From the NCBI GenBank assembly GCA_025174535.1, contig JALBUN010000018.1, positions 248,001-312,000 on the forward strand: a stretch of DNA of 64,000 nucleotides, given 5' to 3'. The position numbers were made by a program, and so were the translations under genes. Source of the stretch: Cantharellus purpuraceus. Taxonomy: Eukaryota > Basidiomycota > Agaricomycetes > Cantharellales > Hydnaceae. This document shows, piece by piece, positions 33,939 through 45,000 of this stretch (position 1 is the first letter of the stretch; every line of letters begins with the position of its first letter). Below the pieces are notes generated by a model. The model saw only the letters and a program-made list of their open reading frames with translations, was not told the origin of the DNA and made no database searches.

Positions 33939-35371
33939 TGTTTTGGAACCCGCAAAATTATGGTGTTAGGGCAAACTCTAAATCACCACAATTCCATGAA
34001 TGAACAGCTGAGAAGAATATCAAACCCTGCTGCAGCACAACTCCAGAAACAATTTAACGTTTGTACTTTGGTTACAATCCTTTGTATTGGTCAATGCAGA
34101 CTATACGCAGAAAGGTAATACGTTTCTTAGCAGCAAGAAATGAATAAGACTTCCAGAGTCTAGAGTTCACGGATGCTTAGGGGTCCAGATATTCCAAAAA
34201 AGAGGGGAATGCACTTAGAGGCTAAAGGAAGTAGGTGGATGAATCCAACCGTCCAACCAGTGGCACTCAGAAGCGGGTAACAGCGATGTGTGAAGTAGTC
34301 TAGCAACTGCTTCACATGAGTTCAAGCTTCTAATGCTCTGCAAAGGCAGTACACACTAGTTACTTAAACAAGAGCACTAATGGCAGGACTATTGACAGAC
34401 AATCTCACCCTGTAGATTTGTAGTCACGTGAGGCAGATACTACACTCACGCCCAAAGCAGGAATATCACTACTTCAAGTGCAATCAAGTACAGTTACACA
34501 ACTGTAAAAGATCCTTGAACTGGTAATCAACAGTTACTGAGATAGAGGATGACACTGTATGTCACTCTAGTCACACTGGTGTGCAGAAGATGGGTAGAAT
34601 ATGATGATATGTTATTCTTTCAGAGGCAGAATGGCCTCCTTATATATTGTATTTACAGGGGCTGACTAATGCTTCTGGAATATTCTACCTATTAATAGAT
34701 GGAAACTACTGGAAGGTTGTGGAAGGTGGAAGAAAGGGGTAGAATATTCCAAGCCAATCACAGGATCTGATCACAGCACTAACACTGATCAGGAGCTGAA
34801 TAATGGTTCTGGAAAGTTCTATCTAATAATAGAGGGAAACAGCTAGAATGTTATGGAAAGGGGTAGAATATTCCAAGGCAATCACCTGATTTGATCACCC
34901 ATCAGCTGATCTGATCCCTGAGCTAGGCACTGATCAGGCAAAAAGAAGGGTGTCCACCCTGTTTTCTGCACTGGTTTGGACAGCCATGGATAGCCACATG
35001 TCAGGTGATGATCTCCACGGAAAATAGTGCCCTGAGAGGCTGTGGTTGTTAAGTTAGAGAATATTTATTGATCAGAGACATCTGAGCTTGAATTCAGGCC
35101 AAATGCCTGGTCCAAAAGGGGAGAGCCGGCTGTGCGAAGGTTTGTGGGCACCTATGGGTCCACAACTGTAGCACAGCAGAAATAAATGATTCTGAGCTGA
35201 GTTCTGCATGGAATATTCCCGGAAAAATATGGAAAAATAGAGAATATTTGAATAAGTCCATTCCAGGTACAAGCATCAAATATATGCTGATATTTAGGAA
35301 TGGAAAAGCAAAGAATAGCACATTGGTGCTGCATAAATGGAATTTGATAGGGAAAAGGTGGTTCCCATACA
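33939..35371 (+). mobile_element. Solo LTR, family L1433 (copy a), in G1 integrase
   Basis: It runs TGTTTTGGAACCC to TTCCCATACA, 1433 bp, flanked by TATTC (33934-33938, 35372-35376). Joining the flanks restores LFILHVFSKHGVPLH of the integrase. No internal gene is recognised. A tandem duplication of about 130 bp (GGAATATTCTACC / GGAAAGTTCTATC repeats) lies near 34670-34890. It has a TATATATTG box near 34642. Confidence 0.92.
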
Positions 35372-35376
35372 TATTC

Positions 35377-35957
35377 TCTAAACACGGAGTCCCATTGCAT
35401 GTCACATCCGATTGGGGCTCAGAGTTCCTCTCTGCCTTCTTCCACAGATTAGGAAAGGCTCTTGACATGAAGCTTCATTTCACCTCCAGATACCATCCCG
35501 AAGGAGACGGACAAACAGAACAAATGAATCAGCCCCTGGAACAATATCTCTGAGTCTATTGCAACTATCAACAAGACAACTGGGCTGATCTACTTCCGAT
35601 CACAGAGTTTGCCTACAACAACACTGCAAATGCAACCACTGGCATCTCTCCATTCTTTGCTAATAAAGGCTACCCTCTGAACATCTCCATCCACCCCAAG
35701 AAGGAACTTGCCTCCACCAAAGCCCACCAATTTGTAACTGACCTCAATCAACTACACCAACATCTCCAAAAAAACCATCTCCAATGCCCAGAAACAATAC
35801 CAAGTCTCTGTGGACCAATGCTGCATTCCGGCTCCAGACCCGCAAATCAGAGACAAAGTATTCATCAAGGCTGAACACTTCCAGACCACCCATCCATTGA
35901 AGAAACTCTCCAAGAAATACTTAGGTCCTTATGAGGTCATTGCTCATGCTGGCAGCA
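35377..35957 (+). pseudogene. G1 integrase, C-terminal part
   Basis: It continues SKHGVPLHVTSDWGSEF (second D), PEGDGQTEQMNQ (catalytic E), VYCNYQQDNWADLLP, and ends at YEVIAHAGS near 35957, where the LTR of G2 begins. A TGA lies at about 35551 and a frameshift near 35770. Confidence 0.88.
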
Positions 35958-36257
35958 TGTTATGACTATATTCATTAACGCCCAGATCCCGATCCGATCC
36001 ACTCAGATCCCTGCACATATGAAATCTATACTCCATTTGGAAACTGCTACGTCTCCATTTTCCTGTCCGATTGTCACTGCCGATTCTGCCCATCCGTCTC
36101 TGGTTCTGATTGATGCATCAGCATCACCATAGGAACCCGGACATCCATCCCCATCGGACTCAGACATACTCATGTAAGGCCATCGGCCTTGGAGACCCAT
36201 CACCAGAGTAATTATTATTAGATTTCGAATATGTATTTAAGTTGCCCGACTGGGGAC
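35958..36257 (+). repeat. Truncated 5' LTR of G2
   Basis: It matches the G LTR from TGTTATGACT to CTGGGGAC, then breaks off. The last about 230 bp of the LTR and most of gag are replaced by the next segment. Confidence 0.88.
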
Positions 36258-36836
36258 GGTATGGGAACTGGTTTTCCCTTAAAAGATCTTGTTTAAAGTC
36301 CCGAAACTGTACAATTTCGCTTGATGGCCTTAAAATATCAGCATATATCTGCTGCTTTCTCTTGATTCAGGGCCATTCAAATATTCTCTATTTTTTCATA
36401 TTTTTTTGGGAATTTTCCATGCAGAAATGAGTCTACAAACTTATTGTTCTGCTGGGCGAAGTTTTGGGACCCACATGGACCCACAAACCTTTGCAGATAT
36501 CAGCAGCCCCAAAGTCAGCCGGAGTCACCTGGACAACTGACTCATTTTTGATCACATGACTCATTTCAATCTCCGACTCAATCTGGTCACCACTGCCAGT
36601 AAATGCTCAATATCTTCGCAACCACTGCACCTCCTGACTCCATTTTCAGTGGAGAGTTCAATAGAAGCTGTGCCTACCCATATCTGTGCTAATCAGCCTG
36701 GGAAACGAAGTATTGACCGAGTTATTTGAGTAATGGTGACTCATGCAATGACTCCTGCCATGACTCATGCTATGACTCCTTCCATGACTCATACCATGAC
36801 GCCTTCCATGACTCATACCATGACTCCTTCCAAGCG
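36258..36836 (-). repeat. L1433-like LTR fragment (minus) plus unexplained sequence
   Basis: From 36258 to about 36525 the plus strand reads TATGGGAACTGGTTTTCCC, TATCAGCATATAT, ATTCAAATATTCTCTATTT and GGACCCACAAACC. These match, in order, the reverse complement of the 3' part of L1433. From 36525 to 36730 nothing was recognised. From 36731 a tandem repeat follows. Confidence 0.65.
36731..36832 (+). repeat. Tandem repeat, about four units of about 24 bp
   Basis: The unit is approximately GACTCATGCCATGACTCCTT with ending variants. On the minus strand it reads SHGMSHGRRHG-like repeats. It sits at the junction where G2 gag is lost. Confidence 0.85.
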
Positions 36837-39800
36837 ACAGACCCAAAAAAATAGTAAGCAGTCCTATAGCCTCTATATGGGCTGAGGGCTGCATTGGTAC
36901 TCCCCATATGACAAACGAGGTCCGCCTGAACGCATCCACTCTTTCCCACTCTGACTCCCTTACCCTCCTCGTCTACTCAATCTCCATTTCCGATACCGCT
37001 ATTCAAGCATTAATTGACTCTGGTTCTACTCACTGTTTCCTTGAGTCCTCTTTTTCCAATTTACATAAACTCCATACATACACCATAACTCCAATATTGC
37101 TCTGATTATTTGATGGCACTACTAATGCTGTTATTTCACATGTCTATCCATTTTTCTGTCAGAGAAATCCAGAACCTTACATTCTATGTTACTCCACTTG
37201 ACTCCAGCTGTTCTGTGGTTCTTGGACATAACTGGCTCACCCACTACAATCCATTGATTGACTGGGCATTGGGCCATATCACATTCCGTTCTCCCGTACA
37301 GGCTGTGTCATCCCTGATGTCACCAGCAACTTTAGGTGCAAAACTATCTTCCACCTCTGCTGACTCCGCTCCAATAGATACTCCATCTACCCCACCATTT
37401 ATATCACTGGTGGATGCTATGGTCTTTGCCAGACTAAGCAAACTGGATGGCTCTCACACATTCCAGGTCTACCTCTCCAATCCGATACTCCTCACCACCC
37501 ATTCTGCCCGATCAACTCCACCGGACCTATCTATGGTTCCTAAGGAGTATCATGAGTTCACTGACGTGTTCAGCAAGTCTAAAGCCAACTCCCTAGCAGA
37601 ACACCGACCATACGATCTCAAGATTGAGTTGGATGACAACCCCACCCCTCCACTTGGCCCTATCTACTCACTATCCCAAAAAGAGCTACTGGCTCTCCAA
37701 ACATTCATAGACGAGAACTTGGCCACAGGCTTCATCTGCCCATCCCTATCTCCCCATGGAGCTCCAGTCCTATTTGTCTGCAAGAAGGATGGATTACTCC
37801 ATCTATGTGTCAACTTCCGTGGACTCAACAAGATCACCAAGAAAGACCAATACCCAATACCCCACACCACGGACCTACTCAAAAGTCCTCAAAAGGCTAA
37901 GATCTATTCCAAAATAGATCTCCAACATGCCTACCATCTAGTCTGCATCCGAGAAGGTGACGAATGGAAAATGAGTTTCCACACACAATATGGCTCTTTT
38001 GAGTGGTGCATCATGCCCTTCGGACTAACCAATGCTCCAGCCACCTTCCAGAGGTTCATGAATGATACCTTCACCAACCTCCTTGATGTGACTGTCCTCA
38101 TTTACTTAGACGACATTTTGGTATATTTGGACAATGAAGAAGAACATTGGACACATGTCTGAGAGGTACTCTGACGTCTCCGAAAACATGGCCTCTTTGC
38201 CTGCGCTGACAAATGCGAATTCCACTCCGACTCAGTTGAATCCCTAGGCTATATCCTCTTCCCAGCAGGATTGACAATGTCCGATGACAAAATCAAAGCC
38301 ATACAGGAATGGCCAGAACCCCGGAAAGTCAAGGACATACAGTCCTTCCTAGGGTTTGCCAACTTCTACCACCGCTTCATTCATGGCTACTCCGATATCA
38401 CCATTCCGCTCACCCGACTCACTAGGAAGGGTATCCAATGGAATTTCACTGATGAATGTAGACAGAGCTTTGAGACCTTGAAAAAGGCCTTTACTTCTGC
38501 TTCGATACTGACTCATTGGGTTCCAGACGTTCCTATCCTATTAGAGACTGATGCCTCCAACTATGCACTTGCCGCGATCCTGTCCATCATCTCTCTGGAC
38601 GACGGACAAGTCCATCCAATCGCTTTTCACTTGTGTACATTTACACCCCCCAAACTGAACTATGACGTCCACAACAAAGAGCTCCTTGCCATATATGAAG
38701 CCTTCCAGATATGGAGACACTACCTTGAAGGCCCCTCTGATCCGGTGGACGTTATAACTGACCACAAGAACTTGGAATACTTCTCCACAACAAAACTGCT
38801 CACCTGGAGACAAGTCTGATGGTCTGAATATCTCAGTTCAATCTCATTATCCGTTTCCGCCCAGGTCGACTTGGAGCAAAGCCCAACGCTTTAACTAGAT
38901 GCTGGGACATCTACCCTAAAGAGGGGAATAGTGACTATGCCACTGTAAACCCACACAACTTTCGTCCTGTGTTTACTAATGAGCAGCTGGCATCGTCCCT
39001 ACAAGCATCCACCCTCATGACTCCCACCCTCTGAGCTGTCACCATTATGGACATCGACCAACTCTGCTCTGACATCCGCTCATCACTCCAATCTGATCCT
39101 GTTGCAGTTAAACACTTGGACAACCCTTCTGATCCAAAATGGTCACTTGACCCTGAAGGACACCTCCAACACAACAACAGGATATACATCCCTGACACCA
39201 ACGGTCTCTGACTCTGAGTTTTGCAGTATTACCATGATCACCCGATCTCGGGCCACTTCAGGCAAAATTGCACACAAGGATTAATCCAATGGGACTATGT
39301 ATGGCCTCAAATGCAAGAATACATTCAACACTACTGTAACTCCTGCACCATGTGTATGCGCTCAAAATTGCAAAGGCACAAACCCTATGGAACGCTTAAG
39401 CAACTTCCAGTCCTGGAGCAACCATGGAACTCCATCTCCATGGATTTCATAGAGAAGCTCCCCCCATCGCTTGGATTTGACACCATACTCATGATTGTCG
39501 ACAGGTTCACTAAACAGTCACTATTCATTCCAACGCATGACACCATCACCTCTGCCTCACTAGCTAAATTGTTCATTCTCCACGTATTCTCTAAACATGG
39601 AGTCCCATTGCATGTCACATCTGATCGGGGCTTGGAGTTCATGTCCTCCTTCTTCTGCGCACTAGGAAAGGCTCTTGACATGAAACTTCACTTCACCTCC
39701 AGATACCATCCTGAAGGAGATGGACAAATGGAACAAATGAATCAGTCCCTGGAACAATATCTCTGAGTCTATTGTAACTATCAACAAGACAACTGGGCTG

Positions 39801-40224
39801 ATCTACTTCTGATAGCAGAGTTTGCCTACAACAATGCTCTGAACGCAACTACTGGCATCTCTCCGATCTTTGCTAATAAAGGCTATCATCCAAACATCTC
39901 TGTTCACCCTGAGAAAAAACTTGCCTCCACCAAAGCCCACCAATTTGTAACTGACCTCGATCAACTACACCAACATCTCCGAGAAACCATCTCTGATGCC
40001 CAGAAACAATATCAAGTCTCCACAGACCGATGCTGCATTCCGGCTCTGGACCTGCAAATCGGAGACAAAGTATTCATTAAGGCTGAACACTTCTGGACCA
40101 CCTGCCCATCAAAGAAACTCTCCAAGAAATACTTAGGTCCTTATGAGGTCATTGCTCGCACAGGCAGCAGGTCCTTCACCCTCCGCCTCCTGGACCACTT
40201 TCAAGCAGTTCATCTGGTCTTCCA

Positions 40225-41616
40225 TGTCAAGAATTTATTCAAGTACTACTATGACCTATTGGAGTAAGAAGGGGGAGTTTTATGATAAGGAAAAGTTGTG
40301 AAAAGTTTGGGGATTTTTGATTAAGGGATGAGGAGGAGGTGATTTTCAATTTTATTTTGTGAGCCATCCTTTCGTCCTATGGGGGTGGCTACTACTCAAA
40401 AAGGGAGGTATTATGATGGTTTTCATTCATCATAAACCTCAAATCAAATGGGTAAAAAACTCCTTTCTCTATAAAAAGTTTTTCCCTATGACATCACATA
40501 TTATCAGTATCCACATCATTTCTTTTATCATATGTTTCAATCTTACTAAAAGGCTTTTTTATCATGTGATTTCCAAATTGTATATTAGCTACAACTGTGT
40601 ACAAGTATCTATCATCGGATTCACTATTCTCAATCCCTTCCAAGCTGCAAACAAACAGCTTGTGTTATTTTTCTGTCGTTCCTGGAATAACTCCTAAATG
40701 ACCTATTCGATTTGAAATATTTTGCATATCCTATTAGGATATTGCATCATCTATTACTATCTCAAATTACTAACGATTTGGATTATTACATCCATTTCTA
40801 TTAAGCAAACACTTTTTTGAAGTGTTGCTATTCCCATTTCTGCTCAAATATTTTTCAGAAGTCCCAGTTCTTAACCAAATATTCTGATATTTGGTAACAT
40901 CACTCTACTAAACAACACCTCTCTATTGACCCCGCATATATTTGCATCCTTGCAGTAATTGCTCCTCTATTCAAAATTTATTGCGCCACCATCTCACACC
41001 TTCATCTTACACTCACACACAACACCCCTCCACATCTTTTCCTAAGATGCTTGTTCGGAATCATGTCAGTATACAATATTCTGATGTATAGGAGATATAC
41101 ATCAGGATTTCAATGATACATAAAGCCAGGGAGTTACAATTTGGATATCTTAAAAGATTTCAGATGTGTGAAATTTTCATAAATATAAACATATATTCTA
41201 TATTTTAATAAACTTTAAAAGATAAGATATTTGGTTGAGATGAACATAATTATTTACATGGATATAATAGGAATGTATATATGAATATAATTGGTATTAT
41301 ATAGGGTATTTAGATATACAAATACCAGGTGGGGATTGAAGATAGTTCAAATTATGTTACAAGTATTGTATAAGAAAGAATCAAATGATATTTGGATGTT
41401 CCTTCAAGAGAGTTGCCACCACTAAATGGGGAAAAAACAATTATTTTTGAGAATTATGCCAAAATATCAAAATATGTTTTAATCTAGTATATTGTGTAAA
41501 ATTTGAGAATCATGTTGAAATATGAAAATAAGTTTGAATTGAAGTGTATTGTATAAAATTTGAGGAAAATAGGTTGTACATACGTATTTGTTGTATTTCT
41601 GAACAAGCGTCTAACA
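40225..41616 (+). mobile_element. Solo T-family LTR in G2 integrase (contains a TIR element)
   Basis: It runs TGTCAAGAATT to CTAACA and is flanked by TTCCA (40220-40224, 41617-41621). Its length is 1392 bp. Subtracting the 566-bp TIR element and its 3-bp duplication leaves 823 bp, exactly the LTR length of intact element T. Confidence 0.95.
41046..41611. mobile_element. 566-bp MITE-like TIR element, TSD TAA
   Basis: The ends are GATGCTTGTTC and, reverse-complemented, GACGCTTGTTC, flanked by TAA (41043-41045, 41612-41614). The interior is AT-rich and has no ORF. The TWA-type 3-bp duplication fits PIF/Harbinger-derived MITEs; the superfamily is an inference. Confidence 0.85.
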
Positions 41617-42068
41617 TTCCATATATCAATGCTTGAACCCACTACTATGAACAAGATCTCTGGTCGCACACAACCTCCACCTCCCCTGATCATCATTGAA
41701 GGAGATAATGAATATGAGATATCTGAGATCCTGGACTTGAAGATCGACTGTCGACACAAGTGCAAGCTCCAGTACTTAGTCAAATGGACTGGATACAAAG
41801 GCACCAACGAAGAGTCTTCATGGATCTCTGCATCTGAACTCAATCATGCATCCAAATCCGTCTCTGACTTTCACTCCGCTTATCCTGACAAACCTGGCCC
41901 CCTTATGAATCTTTAAGTTTGATTACTAATGCTAATTCTATTATTTCGCATCATCATTTTATTACAAGTCACAAGGGAAATTACCAGCCTGCCCAAAAAA
42001 CTCCAAAGGAATATCACTCTGACTCATTTTTCTCTGCTCTGAAATTTATAATCATTTATTTTTTATTT

Positions 42069-45000
42069 TTATACATCGTGTTTCCTTTTTCCCTTCCCCT
42101 TATCTACCCCAGGCTCCGTCTCCGACTCATCATCACTCTCTACATCCAACACCCAATCTTTCTCATCCCCCATGTCTGAATCCTCATCCAAAGGGGCCAT
42201 GAACTTCCACAACCAACGTAACTTGGCTGTCCGCTGACCCTCCAGAACCTCCTTCCATTTCATCGTCTTCACCAAGTCCACTAGCAACCCCTCCATAGGC
42301 CGGAGGTGCTCTGACTGCAGGTTAACCAGCCAGATAAGCTGGCCCATGGTACTATTGGGTGCAGAGACACGCCCCATACCTGCACCAGTCATTGCCCCTT
42401 CTGATCTGACACCGCTACCCCCGGCTGCCACAGCACCTGTCTCCATCCACCACTTTTTGGTTGGACAACCTTCCGATTCTTTCTCTGCCCCTCCTTGTAC
42501 CACTAGTTGGGGCTTGACGCTCCAACTCCAGGGATCAAACTTTCCATTGATCCTACACCCTCCTTTCTGACCCCAACAATGATTGTAGGACCAAAGGAAG
42601 TGAGTTGGGCCAGTAGGCCACATGCACTCCATGCCCACATCACAACACAAGTCGCAAGTTCCACCAGGCCCACCAAATGGCTCTGTTGGAGCCAGAGCCT
42701 TGGGTGGTCTGCCCCTTCTTGATGTGGCCTCCAAGTGTTCCCTCTCCTCCTCCTTGTCCTGCTGTTCTGCCACCACCTTCTCCATCTCGCGCTTGCAAAG
42801 CTGGATCGCTGACCTCACGACACGCAGCTCCTTCTTACGGGTCACCAACACATGACTCTCCGCCTTGCACCATATGACCCTCTGATCTGCCTCCTGCTTC
42901 TCCATATCAGCACTTGGGTACGCCTTCAATGAAAAGACCACGACGTCGAGATTCTTCTTAGTGGTAGTGGCATAGAGCTCCACTCTTTTGTGAGCCTCGA
43001 CTGTGGCTACCCAAGCCATCTCCTCGTAGCAATTTGAAGTTGGATCCAGCTCCGCATCCGTTGACGAGCCAGGACGCATCGAGGACGCATATCGAACCAC
43101 TCTGACAGTCCAACTCCGCCAGCGTCTTTTCGTATCAACTTTTAAATAGCGCCACAACTCCCTATCCGCCTCAGTCTCTAATTCGAGCCATCGATCGTCA
43201 CTCGTGTTTCATCACCATCGATCATTATCAGCCTTCTATTCACACCGATCCTTTCATCATCATTCACATGGCTTCCAATTCTATTCCCCTCTCCAACATC
43301 TCTTCTAATAATACATCACACTGGTCTCTGGACACAGAGGACTATCAAAAATACGCCGAGCTCCACGGGCATGTTAAGCCACCTCCACGTGTCAAAATAC
43401 TTCCAAAACTCTTTCAACGTCCAAGATCCCCACCATGCCCCACCATGTCTCTCTTATGCCATTGGCAATCCCATATTCTTTCACAATTCCATTGAACCAT
43501 ATACATTCCTCGACATTTCACCTCTATATCGTAACACGGATAGAAGAGTCGAACGTGAGGTAGAATTTCAGTCGCCATCGCTGACCTATCCTCCCACTTC
43601 AATCCGACTCAGGTTACATCGTGTCAGGCAAAGGGACCGAATACTCTTGGAACGGGATACCATATGGAGACGGATCACTAAGACAATAAGGAGTATTTGT
43701 TGTGGATGCTGACGGAAGTCCTCATGTGACTCAGGGTCAATTAACCTTCGGAGCCGTAGGGAAGATGGTATTGGTGGACGTTTCTATTGTTCTTTTATAT
43801 GACTCACCCCTGTTTCATCTTTTAATTCATTCATACACGACTTACTCATCCTTGTTCTATTTTTGGTTCTTTTATTACTCATCACCCCCTATTCTTACAA
43901 AGATTACCCCTATCTGTCGTTTCATTTCTCCATGATTACCCCCTTTAGTAGTTCAACTTCACACGCTTCGTCAGCTGGCTTGATCAGCATTTCTTGCATC
44001 ATATCGCATCATTTGCTCCTCATATTGTGTTGTTGTGCCCTGGGGATTTGTATATAAAAGGGTGCTAGTTTTCGCCTTTGGAATCAATCAACAAGTTTTC
44101 AGCCAACGCTCTAAAGTCAAAGTCCACGCTCTAAGTCTACGCTCTACGCTCTACATCACAATCCATCATCTCTACACCGAGGTAAACACCTTGGTTCAAC
44201 GATCAGATTTCCCTCCGCCACCGAGAGGTTGATTCTCCTGAAACCAGCTTTCGCGTACCTCCCAACCGGGCTCCGCATTGTCATCCAGTCACAGAGCACG
44301 ATCAGCCATCGGGACCGACCTTTTGCTCCCATCCTCATCCAACCACAGAGCACTATCCCACTTCCCTGTTACGTACCCCTCGCCCTGATTGATCTTTGGA
44401 GTGCTGAACAACTGCGTTACACACCGTCTGCTTGCTAGGACCGTTGCGCGCAGGCTTATAGGATCTATTCCTTAAGCAAACCGACACCGTCCCGACATCC
44501 ACACCCCCCTCAGGCTCCGCATTTGTGTCAAGCTCCATATTGGCATTGGGATCCACCTCCACCTCCGCCCTCTCCACCTCCACCACTTCATCTTCCTCAG
44601 CCGCACCCAACCCAAATAATGGCCATGCCCATGGATTTAATGGCGAGTCCTCCACAGTGACAGTTTTTGGATGAGTTGGTTTGCTTAAGGAATAGATCCT
44701 ATAAGCCTGCGTGCAACGGTCCTAGCAAACAGACGGTGTGTAATGCAGTTGTTCAGCACTCCAAAGATCAATCAGGTCGAGGGGTAGAGGTAGCACTTAG
44801 TAACAGGGAAGTGGAATAGTGCTCTGTGGTTGGATGAGGATGGGAGCAAAAGGTCAGTCCCGATAGCTGATCGTGCTCTGTGACTGGATGACAATGCAGA
44901 GCCCGGTTGGAAGGTACACGAAAGCTGGTTTCAGGAGAAGCAACCTCTCAGTGGTGGAGGGAAATCTGATCATTGAACCAAGGTGTTTTACCTCAGTGTA

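Larger units (their letters stand above)
36837..41916 (+). pseudogene. G2 protease, RT, RNase H, integrase and chromodomain
   Basis: Protease has ALIDSGSTHCFLE (about 37012). A 350-codon frame (37110-38162) covers the protease end and RT: YHEFTDVFSKSKANSL, GFICPSLSPHGAPVLFV, ASTFQRF-type fingers, and [13 protein letters not shown] intact. RNase H (38271-38819) has LLETDASNYALAAIL. Integrase (39221-40220) has SMDFIEKLPPSLGFDTIL, TSDRGLEF and GQMEQMNQ; the E position is present. At 40224 a T solo LTR interrupts VFH; the frame resumes at 41617 (FHISMLEPTT) with the chromodomain DLKIDCRHKCKLQYLVKW to 41916. TGA stops are at about 38161 and 38818. Confidence 0.92.

Noticed and set aside
36003..36203. 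Minus-strand frame MSMSESDGDGCPGSYGDADA in every G LTR
   Set aside because: It is an open stretch in the LTR seen in four copies but with drifting ends, stops and no start context; LTR sequence explains it.
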